From NCBI RefSeq assembly GCF_030272615.1, contig NC_081414.1:527975137-528035136 (forward strand): a stretch of 60,000 nucleotides of DNA, in the 5' to 3' direction. Shown here in pieces: positions 23,306-34,853 of this stretch. The position numbers and the translations under genes are program-made. The DNA comes from Cryptomeria japonica (taxonomy: Eukaryota; Streptophyta; Pinopsida; Cupressales; Cupressaceae). The notes below the pieces were generated by a model, which was not told the DNA's origin, made no database searches, and saw only the letters and a program-made list of their open reading frames with translations. How positions within the stretch are numbered: position 1 is the first letter of the stretch; each line of letters opens with the position of its first letter.

Positions 23306-24199
23306 TGTTGGGAAAAATGGTGTCTCAACCTTGCATTTACATGAGGTTACTATTTATAGTATTTTTTCATTTGAGCACGAAATGGTGTGAAATTCTCCCT
23401 GAAGCTTCTGGTTGGCTAGATAAGTATTTCGATAAAGTTACGTCGCAAGATCACAAGTAGTTTTGAAGATATTAAAATTTCCATTTTGGAGGGGTGCAGT
23501 GAAAGGTTTAAATTTAATTTTGAGGACTTTAGAAGCCCCAAAACGCCTTGAAAATTGGGTGTAAGCAATGTAGCAAGCTTACGAGGCAATAGATCACTTC
23601 GCAAGATTTCGGGCGCTTCAAACGGTTCGTCAATAGAACACACGGTTCTCAATTTATGGCCTTCAGAAATTTGTACTCCTGAAATAGGAAATATAAAATA
23701 CATCAGACACATAAATGAGCGGTAAAAGGGACAGACACGTGTTGATGTGTTTTTTAACATGTCATAGGGAATCTAGAAGGAAGATAAGGTCAGCTACACC
23801 TTATTGGGTGGTTTTGGCCCATGGTTTTGTAATACTGTTTGACGGTTCTTGTATTGGATCTCCTATATATGAGGTGTGTGAGATAGAGGTTGTGTGTAAG
23901 AGTCTTATGTCTATTGAGTTACCTCTGAATCTCTAATTAGTGGTAGTCCTACAAAGAGCTTTCTCTGCAAGTATATAGTAATCTATTTTTTATTGTTGAA
24001 TAATATATTGGGCGGCTTTTGGAGTTTGGGGTTTTTCTCCCGAAAGGGTTTTCCCCAAGTATATCACTGTATTATGGTTTGAATGTTATTATGTCTATTT
24101 CTCGTTTTTGTAACTGTTGTGATGATCTGTAAAATTTTTTGTATTACCCTCCTCTCAAGGTTAGTGTAGGATGTTGTTCCGCTACTTAACTTCCTTGCA
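23306..24199 (+). mobile_element. 3' LTR of Copia C
   Basis: Begins TGTTGGGAAAAATGG and ends TTCCTTGCA (894 bp). It keeps the intact TG lost from the 5' copy. A TATA-type CTCCTATATATGAGG lies near 23860. Confidence 0.9.
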
Positions 24200-24203
24200 A
24201 ACC

Positions 24204-24620
24204 TCGCTCGACACCACCTTTCAAATTGACACTTTTCTTTTTTTCCATACTTTAGGTGTTGGTCGAGGTTGTATCCCTAACTTACACCAAGTTGTTCCCT
24301 TTTAATGTAAATTGAGGATATAACCCTGATCCACACCATTTGTTGATTTATCCTTTAGGTGGTGTATATTGGATTTGTAACTCCTATACGCACCTTCTTT
24401 TGGTCTTCTTCCCAAGTGCATATCAGGGTTACATCTCCAATATGCATCCCTTTAGTGTTTTATGATTTTACCAAGTGTATATCAGGGATACAAACTTAAT
24501 ATACACCTGATTTAATTATTTGTTTTTTCATAAGTGCAAATTGAATTTTTAAGTTCGATATGCACTTGTTGGTTTCACTTATATTAGTGCAAATCAGACT
24601 TATAAGTCCAATTTGCACCT
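24204..24620. repeat. Palindrome array, right part (about 8 dyad units)
   Basis: Units at about 24204-24215 (half, partner of 18176-18198), 24254-24288, 24304-24337, 24359-24393, 24414-24448, 24473-24508, 24533-24568 and 24586-24620. Spacing is a regular 50-60 bp. The last unit is nearly perfect: GTGCAAATCAGACTTA pairs with TAAGTCCAATTTGCAC at 14 of 16 positions. The array ends about 140 bp upstream of the F start codon. Confidence 0.82.
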
Positions 24621-24761
24621 AATAAACACACTCATAGGTTGGTGATTTTTAACCAATTTATGACTGATCGAAGGTATTTGTTTTATCAAATGAGATTCCT
24701 ATGGAGGCTAATCTTCTCAATATGGTGATGAACTTTTCATATTGAAGTGTATTTATTGCAA

Positions 24762-24877
24762 ATGACGGAGTCCTCACCTAGTAAAAGATCAATAAAGTTT
24801 AAAAAGAAATAACTTCATCCAATGTTTCCTTCATCTTCTGTATCATCAAATGTTGACAATATCAGAGATACAAAGAT
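24762..24877 (+). pseudogene. F, first segment (N-terminus), interrupted by Copia D
   Basis: An ATG at 24762 opens a frame (MTESSPSKRSIKFKKK) with one early stop, continuing as a serine-rich stretch to 24877. Copia D is inserted here. Removing D and one copy of the AAGAT duplication joins this frame in phase to 31524 onward. The start is chosen because it is the first ATG after the palindrome array and its frame matches the long frame beyond D. The protein is not recognised. Confidence 0.6.
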
Positions 24878-25538
24878 TGTTAGTGTAGGTTTTTTTATTT
24901 TCCTTATGTTAGGGGGTATTTATTTTTCCTACACATATATTATTAAGCTTGTTTAGGTTATTAGGTGTGGTTAATATGAGGACACGTGTCGGAATACATT
25001 AGCTACATGTGTAACTCTCCACCTCACATGGGTAGTTGAGTTACACACCCTCTTTTGGCTTGTTGTGCCACCTCTCATAACCACTATTTTGTCATTTCCT
25101 AAGTGGGTTATGGGGTAGTTGGGTTTCTCACCCTCTTTTGGCTTTATGTGCCACCTCTTATAACTCCTTTTTTGTTTTCATGTAAGGAGGTTATGCCACA
25201 TATTTTGACATTTACCAAGTAGGTAAAAACCTCCCACCTTTTATGGGGTAGTAGGTAAAACCTCTCACTTTTTATGGAGGTGGGAGTTAATGCACCTCTT
25301 GGTTGTATATGCTATTATTTTTCTATATAATAAGCAATATACTCTCACCTTCACAAGTTAAGTGATAGCTCGGTGAGAGTCTTCTCTAAATTCTCTTCTT
25401 TATCTCTATTTTTCTCTCATATCAGATTTATCTTCATTTAGCTATTTTGATCTTCGATCATCCGTTGCTTGGAGTTGCATGTGATCTATGACTGACATCA
25501 GATCCTGGCTCAATTCTTGCTTCTCACAGAATTTAACA
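24878..25538 (+). mobile_element. 5' LTR of Copia D
   Basis: TGTTAGTGTAGG ... GAATTTAACA, 661 bp. It contains a TATA-type TTCTATATAATAAG near 25321 and an internal near-repeat of CTCCCACCTTTTATGGGGTAG. Confidence 0.95.
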
Positions 25539-25551
25539 TGGTATCAGAGCC
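25539..25551 (+). other. Primer-binding site of Copia D
   Basis: TGGTATCAGAGCC directly abuts the LTR end. Perfect match to the plant Met-tRNA type Copia site. Confidence 0.93.
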
Positions 25552-26578
25552 GTGTTGTCTGGTATAGCTCATTGCTTTTCTGATTTATTTGAGAGATTTG
25601 AAATTTTTAGATAGCTAATATTTTTCTTAAAAACCAAGTATGCTCTTCTCCTGCATTTTCATGTGATCTGGAGAATCAGAACAGTTTAAAGGAAAATAAG
25701 CTTCTAATTAAATCTGGTTTTATATATGTGTTCTTTGAGATCTGGGTGATTGCAGCATTTTTGGTAATATTGGAGGCTTCTTTAGCATTTCCAGAGTGTC
25801 CAGAAGGCTTGTGAAAATCATAAGTGACTTTTATTTCACCAAATTCAGAGTTTGGAGAACACAGTAAAAAAAAATCAGAGTGAAATATTTTACTAGAGCT
25901 ATTTTCATTTCGGCCCTAGTGTTCTAACCTCCATTCATTTTCAGAAAAAAAGATTTCTGGGTTTTGTTCCTAGCATTGAAAAACTTTTGGGTTTTGAAAG
26001 GTTTTTCTAGAAAATTAATAATTTTTGCAGAAATCGAGTTTCAACAAGGCTTAAGTCATTTTTCTATCAGGGAAATTCAACAACCTTTCTTAAAAGTTGC
26101 ATAACTTTTGCCTCGGGTGTCAGTTTTTTGCAAATGAGTACTTGACGGAAAGCTGAAAATGAGCACTCTTCATAATTGCAGGTCTTATTGAAATATTCTA
26201 CCCTTCTTTGTTAGATATTGCAGGTTAAATCAGCTGCATATTTTTTTCCCTTCTAGAGATCATATCTTTCTTCTCACAACTCTATTTTACAAAAACGAAT
26301 AGTTGTTGGAAAGGTATTAAGATACATTGAGCAGCAATAAGGATAATTTTTTCAAATTTTGTGTTAAATTTATATGTATTTAAACTTTCTATTTTGGCCA
26401 TTAAAGCCTTAGAAAGCATTGTAATCTGATAAAAGCCTTGTAAATGCACTAATTATAAAGTGCCAACCTTGTAATATTTGGGGGGGGTGATTTCAAAGAC
26501 TAGTGAAAAAGGGGGGTGTCTCTTGTGTCTTCTTTCTTGCACTCTTCTTGACTCTTTGCAATCTTCCTTTCTGCTATC
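25552..26578 (+). other. Long leader of Copia D
   Basis: About 1 kb without a usable frame between the primer-binding site and the gag ATG. It is T-rich and contains GGGGGGGTG-type runs near 26481 and 26510. No intron or upstream frame is evident. Confidence 0.6.
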
Positions 26579-29500
26579 ATGGATGCATCTACAATTCCAC
26601 TTTTAACACCATATAATTACTTTGAATGGAAATCTAAGATGATAATATATCTGAAAAGACATGGATATCATCGTGTTACTATGGGACTTGAAACTGAACC
26701 TCAAGATGCTGCAGAAAAGATTAAATGGTTTAATAAATGTGATGAAGCTTTTGGTACATTGTGCATGTCAGTCTCTCCTGACCTTCTTTTTCACATTGAA
26801 TCTGCTACTACACCAAATGCAGTATGGACTACTTTGGGAAACCTCTTTGGTAAGCAGGATGAACTAAGAGGTCATCAATTGGAGAATGAACTCATAGGGT
26901 TGAATCCAACCAATTTTGATACTATACAAGACTTCTTCACTAAACTTAAGTCTATAAGATTGCAGTTGGAACAGTGTGGAACTAAGAAAGATGATAAGCA
27001 ACTGATCTTGAGTATTCTTTCTAAGCTTGGTCCTGACTATTCAGTGTTTGTTTCTACATTCTATGCTACCAAATGTGCCCTAGGTACCACATTCAAAATG
27101 TCTTCTTTAGATGATTTTGCTGCAGAACTCACTAGGGAGCAGGACAAATTGGTTCAAATGGGTACAATAAAGCCCTCTAAGTCACATGCCTTAGTTGTAA
27201 ATCAAGGCATAAAAGAACAGAAAGGGTCTAGTAAGCAAGATAAGAAACAAAAGAACCAAGGAGAGAAGAAGAAAGATCAGAAATCTGCTACTTCAAAAGC
27301 AGACAATGAGACCTCTTCATCAAAAGGTGAACAACCTAAGAAGGAGAAGGTCAAGTGTTCTTATTGTAAGAGGCCTGGTCATGATGAACATAAGTGTTTA
27401 AGGAAACAAATTGATCACCTTTCAAATCTTCTTGAAAAGAATAATATCAAGGTTCCTGATTCAGTCAAACAGAGTTCATCAGAAGGATCTTCTAAGGACA
27501 TAGATAAGAGTAAGGGGAAAGGAAAGGGTAAGGCCCTAGTTGCTATTGCTTCACAACCAAATTCTTGGATAATTGACTCAGGTGCTTCACACCACATGGC
27601 TTCTTCAAAAGATGATTTCACATCTTTAGAGCCATGTTCTATGCCTTCCATCCTAATGGGTGATGACACTCCTGTTGAAGTGCATGGGAGAGGGTTTGTT
27701 GATGTGGGTGAAGGAACATTTCAAGATGTCCTTTGTGTTCCATCTTTATCAACTAATCTCCTATCTGTTTATCAGATCACTCACACTGGTTCTGGCAAGC
27801 GAATTGAGTTCACATCAAATGCAGTGGTAATCAGCGAAATGCATAATGGGTCTACTGTTGCTATGGGAAAAGCAGATCATCATTCTAGATTATATCAGTT
27901 TTCTCACTTTGTTCCTGACTCTCCTTCGACAGTTTTACTCACTCATGCAGATGAGGTGAGTTGTTTGTGGCATCAACGGTTTGGCCACTTGAACTACCGT
28001 TACTTGCAACAACTCAGTCAACAAGAAATGGTTTCAGGGTTGCCTTCTATTCGATTTTCTGATGGAGTTTGCCAAGGGTGCATTCTTGGTAAGCATCCAG
28101 AGGAGAAGTATGATAAAGGTAAAGCTTGGAGAGCTACACAACTATTGGAGTTGGTACATAGTGACTTGGCAGGACCATTTCCACAACCATCTTTCAGCAA
28201 GGCTAGATATGTCTTGACATTTATTGATAACTTTTCTAGATATACATGGGTTTACTTTCTCAAACAAAAGTCTGAAGTCTTTGAAAATTTTCTAGATTTC
28301 AAAGCTTTTGCAGAGAAACAATCTGGGAAGTTCATCAGGATTCTGCGTACAGATAATGGGGGTGAATATGTTAATAATCAGTTTGAACAGTTTTGTGCTT
28401 CAGAAGGTATCAACATGCAGCACACAGTTCCATACAGTCCTCAACAAAATGGTGTAGCAGAATGAAAGAATAGGTCCTTGAAGGAGATGGCTAATTGTAT
28501 GATTCACTCCAAGTCTTTGGCACCTCAGTATTGGGCAGAGGCCATCAACTGTGCGTGTTACATCCAGAATCGAGTTCCTCATAAAGCTGTGAAGGGGGTA
28601 ACTCCCTTTCAAGCTTGGACTGGTCGAAAACCCACAGTTAAACACTTTAGAGTGTTTGGTTCTCTTGCATGGGCCCACATTCCAGCTGAAAAACGCAAGG
28701 CTATGGATCCGCAGAGTAAGCCTTGCATATTTGTTGGATATCCAGATGATGTCAAAGGGTATAGGCTTCTCCATCCCACTACTCATGAGTTGTTCATTGA
28801 GAGGAGTGTTCGTTTTGAGGAGAGTTCTTCTAGTTCTTCTCATACCACCTCTCCATCCACTATCACATTGGAGAAATTGCATTATGATGACAGTTCTTCA
28901 GAGGATCTTAATCCTCCTAATCTTGATGAGGAGTCTTCTTCCTCTACTTCAGATGGTGACAGTGATGATGAGGATTCACATTCCTCTCATAGTCATCATT
29001 CAGAGGTTGATGATTCTCCCCCAGACTCTCCAGCCTCAGTGCCTCTTTGGGCTCGACAAACATTTGAGTCAGCAGGAGATTGGCTTGGTGATCCATTAGA
29101 TACTAGAAGAAAAAGGTCACAATTTCAGCAAGCTCCACATCTCTTCATTGCTTCAGCTTCTGATCCACAGTCCTTTCGAGAAGCTTCAGGTGTTCCTGAG
29201 TGGGATGCTGCAATGCAAGAAGAGTTCAATTCCTTGGAAAGGAATCACACATGGGATTTAGTTCCTCTTCCTAAGGGAAGGAAACTTGTTCAATGCAAGT
29301 GGATCTATCGAACAAAATTTGTAGCGGATGGGTCGGTTGATAAGTATAAGGCTCGCTTGGTAGCAAAAGGTTTTTCCCAAGTTCCAGGGGTTGATTACTC
29401 TGAGACTTTTGCTCCAGTTGCTAAGATGAATTCCATCCGACTTGTTCTTGCTATAGCTGCAGCCCATCGTTGGGAAGTTCATCAGATGGATGTGAAGAGT

Positions 29501-30703
29501 GCATTTCTTCATGGTGACCTTCAGGAGGAAATCTACATGGAGCAACCACAGGGGTTTGTTCAGGATCCTTCACTTGTGTGTCGACTTCGAAAGTCTCTCT
29601 ATGGCCTCAAACAGGCTCCTCGAGCTTGGTATGCCAAGATGGACTCATTTCTTCTGACAGTTGGTTTCACTCGGTGCCATTCTGATCCGAACGTATACAT
29701 TCTGCAACAGGATGAAACTCTCACATTTTTGGTTCTCTATGTTGATGACTTGTTACTCACAGGGAGTCACTCATCCACCATCAAAGCAGTGAAAATTGCT
29801 CTACATGATAGATTTTTGATGTCAGACTTGGGTCTTCTGCATTACTTCTTGGGAATTGAGATCACTCAATCATCTTCAAGAATCTTCCTTGGACAACCCA
29901 AGTATGCACTTGATATGCTCTCTAGATTTCACATGGCTGATTGTAAGCCTGCACCTACTCCATTTTTATCAGGGGTCAAACTTGAGGCTAAGTGCTCTTC
30001 ACCCTTGGTTGATGGCACTTTATATCGACAGCTTGTTGGAAGCCTCATTTATTTGACTCATACGAGACCCGACATTTCTTATGCTGTGGGCATGGTCTCT
30101 AGATTCATGGAGGAGCCACATGAGTTGCATTGGAAAGCAGCTAAGCGGATCCTCCACTACATTTAGGGTACTCACAATTATGGAATTTAGTATGTAGTAG
30201 GTGTGGATATTGACTTGGTAGGATATACGGATTCAGATTGGGCAGGTGATTCTCAGGATCGCAAGTCTACTTCTGGGTATTGCTTTTCACTTGGTTCTGG
30301 TCTAGTTTGTTGGTCGAGCAAGAAGCAGTCTGCAATTGCTCTTTCATCGACAAAGGCCGAGTATCGAGGGGCAGTCAATGCCACCACTGAGGCTATTTGG
30401 CTTCAAAATATTCTTACTGAGTTTGGTATTCCAGTTAGAAAGCCTACCATCATCTTTTGTGATAATCAGAGTGCTATACAGATCTCAAAAAATCCAGTTC
30501 ATCATCAGAGGACGAAACACTTTGAGATACATATGCACTATATTCGGGAGCTCATTCAGGAAGGCATCATTGATCTTAAGTATTGTTCTACATCGGAGCA
30601 AACTGCGGACATCTTCACCAAACCTTTCACCGAAAGCAAGTTCCTTCATTTGCGATCTTTGCTTGGGATGCAAAAGGTGTCTACTTCAAGAGGGGCTTCT
30701 TAG
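26579..30703 (+). pseudogene. Copia D gag-pol polyprotein, nearly intact (three nonsense codons)
   Basis: One frame of 1,374 codons from the ATG at 26579 to the TAG at 30701-30703. Domains: gag (MDASTIPLLTPYNYFEWKSK onward), CCHC knuckle CSYCKRPGHDEHKC at about residue 260, protease WIIDSGASHHM at about 330, GAG-pre-integrase LWHQRFGHLN, integrase core with LVHSDLAGP (about 525), RTDNGGEY (about 590) and QNGVAE (about 625; D-35-E spacing kept), reverse transcriptase MDVKSAFLHGDLQEEIYM and YVDD (about 1,055), RNase H YTDSDWAGD and LSSTKAEYRG. Only three premature stops: TGA at 28463 (Arg expected in NGVAERKN), TAG at 30164 and TAG at 30188. Each is explained by one C-to-T change. All catalytic motifs are present, so decay is recent. 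Confidence 0.95.
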
Positions 30704-30729
30704 TCCTTCATTCTTTCTCTCTCTATTTA

Positions 30730-30857
30730 GGGGGGGTCTATTCCTCTTATGGGGGGCTTCTTCTTTTGGGGGGGATATTTATGTACATGGGTACCTAAAA
30801 TGGCCTCATTTACCGGGACCCATCTTTTCACCCACCTAAGCTACGCTTAAGGGGGGG
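30730..30857 (+). other. G-run cluster and polypurine tract of Copia D
   Basis: Runs of 6-7 G lie at 30730-30736, 30751-30756, 30768-30774 and 30851-30857. The last, in TTAAGGGGGGG, abuts the 3' LTR and is the polypurine tract. The others are in the 3' untranslated region. Confidence 0.8.
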
Positions 30858-31518
30858 TGTTAGTGTAGGTTTTTTTATTTTCCTTATGTTAGGGGGTATT
30901 TATTTTTCCTACAAATATATTATTAAGCTTGCTTAGGTTATTAGGTGTGGTTAATATGAGGACACGTGGCGGAATACATTAGCTACATGTGTAACTCTCC
31001 ACCTCACATGGGTAGTTGAGTTACACACCCTCTTTTGGCTTGTTGTGCCACCTCTCATAACCACTATTTTGTCATTTCCTAAGTGGGTTATGGGGTAGTT
31101 GGGTTTCTCACCCTCTTTTGGCTTTATGTGCCACCTCTTATAACTCCTTTTTTGTTTTCATGTAAGGAGGTTATGCCACATATTTTGACATTTACCAAGT
31201 AGGTAAAAACCTCCCACCTTTTATGGGGTAGTAGGTAAAACCTCCCACTTTTTATGGAGGTGGGAGTTAATGCACCTCTTGGTTGTATATGCTATTATTT
31301 TTCTATATAATAAGCAATATACTCTCACCTTCACAAGTTAAGTGATAGCTCGGTGAGAGTCTTCTCTAAATTCTCTTCTTTATCTCTATTTTTCTCTCAT
31401 ATCAGATTTATCTTCATTCAGCTGTTTTGATCTTCGATCATCCGTTGCTTGGAGTTGCATGTGATCTATGACCGACATCAGATCCTGGCTCAATTCTTGC
31501 TTCTCATAGAATTTAACA
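30858..31518 (+). mobile_element. 3' LTR of Copia D
   Basis: 661 bp, 8 differences from the 5' LTR, ending GAATTTAACA and followed by the target duplication AAGAT. Confidence 0.95.
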
Positions 31519-31523
31519 AAGAT

Positions 31524-34500
31524 TGGATATGTAGACCTTGAAGATTTCTTGAAAAGAGTGAAAGAGCCACCAGTGTCCTATAAAATGGAGCCCACCATCA
31601 ATAGTTGAATTCATTTGGTGGCGGCTTTTCCTATGTTAGCATAGAATCCAAAATTTGTGTTATCCCTAGCTAACATGTATGACCCTACAACCAGATCAGA
31701 AAAGGATGCAAATGGGAAGAAGACAGTTATCAAGCTTGATGAGAACTTCTTTGACACAATTTTCAAGTGTCCACCTATAGAGAAATATGGCAATATTGAC
31801 ATGAAATTAGCTATTACCTACTTTGACAACAATTCAGATAACTACAGGAAGAATATCAATGAAAATTGGTTAAAGATTCTTAGGCCTACAATTGCAAGGT
31901 GGACAAAGACTCTTCCTTGTAGTGATTTCATTGAAGAGGTAAACGGTCTCATTTCTCTTCTCATTAGGGTAAAAGGTCTTCCAACTTATAACACTTAATA
32001 CAAGTGGATGTATTAGTACATTCACATTATTAGGCAAAATAAGAAGACGGTCTTTTGGGGCAAGAATATTGAAGATACTTTGTATGAACAGTTGACCAAG
32101 GTGCCCACCACCTTAAAATTTTATATGACTTCCTATCTTCTCTATGCAATCACCTCAATGAGGCATTTCCTAGGTTTATCTACCACAGGTGATAGGAGTT
32201 AGGTTCTTGTTTACAAGTATTTCACTTAGTTAACTCTGAAGGAGAGTTTACACTATTTTAGGAGGATCAATGATGCCTTCTTTTCTCATTATATGTTCTT
32301 ATTTGATAAATATCTTCAGAACAAGAGAGTATCAGATGAGGCTTGGAAGGTGGTGAGTGAATATGGTTGTATTTTCTTACAATTTTCCACATTTAAATAT
32401 ATCAGGATTCGATGCTTTGGTGGAGAACCCTTCATGCTTCCAAGATATCTGTCAGATAAGATCATCCTTATGGAGATGACTCACCAAATGATATTGATCC
32501 ATGCATGCCAATTTGGGGCTCATAAGACATGTCTCAAGTTCTCTATTGCCATAGGGAGATACTCCATCTACAGGGCCCATGCCATGGAGGAGGAAATGAG
32601 GAGAGTGACCATGAGATTATTCAAAGCCAAGAAGTATTTTGATTAAAAGGGCATGAAGAAAAAGATAAAGAAGAGTTAAACCCATGTCCACTAGATTGAA
32701 GATGTATGGATTGATTCTCAAACTGAAGAGGACATCCAAAGACTTGACTACTATTGTCTGACAGTAGAACAAATTGAGAATTTCGATCTTGATGATGTTC
32801 CTGAGGATCTTGAGGAGGATGGAGATATCCAAGATCCTGTATATGAGAAAAACAAAGTTGTTGGATCACCTTTACCTCTTAATGGGTGAATACAAAAGGA
32901 GAATACTTCAATAAGGGCTAGGTTCCAAAAAATTCTTGATAATACTAGTGTTTGTTTAAATCTACATGGTGTTCAACTGAAGCCTTTCCAAACTTAATCA
33001 TTTGAGGATGATGTTGTAGGGCCTAAAGGAAAAACTTCTGAATTAAGGACCAAGAACAGACATGATCCTATGAATCCTAAAGGTCCAAAATTCAAGTTCA
33101 CTATTGGAAAAGGTAAGAGCCAAGGCGAGTCTTCAAATAAAGGGACTCAATCTCATGATGAGAAAAAAGGAGCAGAAGAAGAAAATGAAGGTGAACAATA
33201 AGAAGAAGATGAACCAGAAAATGAGCAGGCACAAGAGGAAGGAAAATTTGATGAGGAGAGATTACCTAAAATCCCAAGTACTTCCCAATCTCAAGAGATG
33301 CAAGAAGGTGTTCTTCTTACATCATGTGATATCACAGGTACTACTTCAGTCTCAGTTACTGATACTATTCCTTTGGGTTCCATTTTGTCATTTTCATCAC
33401 AAGATCCTAAAATTCATTTTATTTGCTTCACTTCCACAAGTGAATTTTCCCTTGATACACCTCATGACAACCTTGATATTGTCTTCTTTCCCAATTTGTC
33501 TGAGGTTACTTCTTCCATGTTGGAATATTTTGATAAATTTATGTCAGAAGCCCAAGTTCCTCCTTGGGTTTTTACTGCTCCAAATCCATCTATCATTGTT
33601 ACCTTAACTCCACCTATTGTTTCTACAAGTGTTCAGTCTTAGGAGTTGGCAACACAAGTGTTGACTATTGGAGTGGATGATGACACCCTTTTCCACCCTA
33701 GCTAGTTTCTAACTTTCCTAAGAGAAAGAAGCAAGCCATCTCTCTAGATGACTTTGATTTCAGCCAATTGGTGCCTGTTAAGCCCAAAGTCACAAAGAAG
33801 GCCAAGTCTTTGTCTAGTTTGAGAATAGATCAATCAAAGAACAAATATGTGGAGATGGAAATTCCACTTCTGAATATAGGCTTGGATTAAGTACAACCCA
33901 TGGTTTATGTCATAAAAAGGATTGATTTGGGCAAGAAAACACATGAAGGTACAGTTAAAGATGCTCAAAAAAATTTCCAGCATCTTGTGGCAATTTTAAA
34001 TGAAGAGAAAGTCAAGAAAGATAACTTGAAGAAACAAGTTGATCAACTCACAGAAGTCCTAATCAATTTTACCAAATCATCAGAGGTAGTTGAGCTGACC
34101 ACTTCTTCAATGGATGAGAAAATTGTTAAACAAGATGAACAAGTCAATTCTCATGGGAGAATAGTTGGTGAATGGATGGATAGATTGTTGAGCCAAGGAG
34201 CTCATCTTCTATGTTCAATAGTTACTCTTGTGGACAACTTGAGAGGTAAAAATTGAAATTGATAAAACTTTGAATTTGTTTTCAAATGATTTGGAAGAAC
34301 ATGAGAAGGACTTCGACTCTTGGTTGAAGTTAGAGGATTTCCAATTGGATGTTCTAGTTGATAATAGTGTATTCCCTTCAAGGGATATGTACATTGAGAA
34401 AAGGGAAATACTGGAATATCAAATTAACACAATAGAAATGTTTATCAAAGATTTGAGGAAAGCACATAAAGAATGTAACAATAAAGGAAAAAACATCATT

Positions 34501-34853
34501 AAGAAAATATCAGCTCTTCCTTGTGCTTCCCTTGATGAGAACCAAAAACCCCTTCATGAGGATGTTATTTCCAAAGAATTCAGCATGCTAGTTGATGAAG
34601 AGGTTGATAGAAGAGCTTTCTCATAATCCTCAATTGATAAGTTGATAGATATCCAAGTAAATTTGGATGATCTAGCCTCACTTCTAAACAAAAAACAAAA
34701 AAATTCTACATGAGCCTCAGAGATTTAATCACTCGGGTCAAGTTCATCACAAGTCACACTAAAGGACCTAATCATGAGTAGATGAAAGCAATTCTTTAGA
34801 AGTTCAAGGAATTCATGAAGTAGGATCAAAATGGAGTGTTTGGTGACACTTAG
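31524..34853 (+). pseudogene. F, main segment: unrecognised ~1,150-residue protein, decayed
   Basis: The frame entering from 24877 continues here for over 2 kb to 33642 in a single phase, with about a dozen stops, many readable as CAA/CAG to TAA/TAG. A frameshift near 33700 leads to a second phase (to 34256), then another back to 34853. The N-terminal ~370 residues look globular (KLDENFFDTIFKCPP, NWLKILRPTIARWTKTLP, HYFRRINDAFFSHYMF). The middle, near 33100-33260, is Lys/Glu-rich; the next part is Ser/Thr/Pro-rich. From about 33900 it is strongly helical with coiled-coil heptads. I do not recognise the family, and no polymerase, protease or zinc motif is visible. The layout matches the large frame of element E, without obvious sequence identity. 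It could be an element-borne protein or a captured host gene. Confidence 0.65.

Larger units (their letters stand above)
18199..24199 (+). mobile_element. Ty1/Copia element C, full length, heavily degenerate
   Basis: 5' LTR 18199-19093, 3' LTR 23306-24199, primer-binding site, gag-pol remnant and polypurine tract. The flanks AACCC (18194-18198) and AACCT (24200-24204) are a target duplication with one mismatch. LTR divergence is clearly above 10% over the first ~165 bases, the highest seen here, so C is an old insertion. It is a different Copia family from A/B and from D. It inserted at the centre of a palindrome unit. Confidence 0.92.
24878..31518 (+). mobile_element. Ty1/Copia element D, full length, young
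   Basis: 5' LTR 24878-25538, primer-binding site, about 1 kb leader, a single polyprotein frame, polypurine tract and 3' LTR 30858-31518. Perfect target duplication AAGAT at 24873-24877 and 31519-31523. The two 661-bp LTRs differ at 8 positions (about 1.2%), so this is the youngest insertion in the window. It sits inside the F reading frame. Confidence 0.97.

Noticed and set aside
17404-24620. CRISPR-like array
   Set aside because: Units are diverged palindromes with non-unique spacers, in plant DNA, with no leader or cas genes.
30730-30857. G-quadruplex in the D 3' region
   Set aside because: Loops between the runs are 11-76 bases, longer than typical for a stable quadruplex. Only the G-run cluster is reported.
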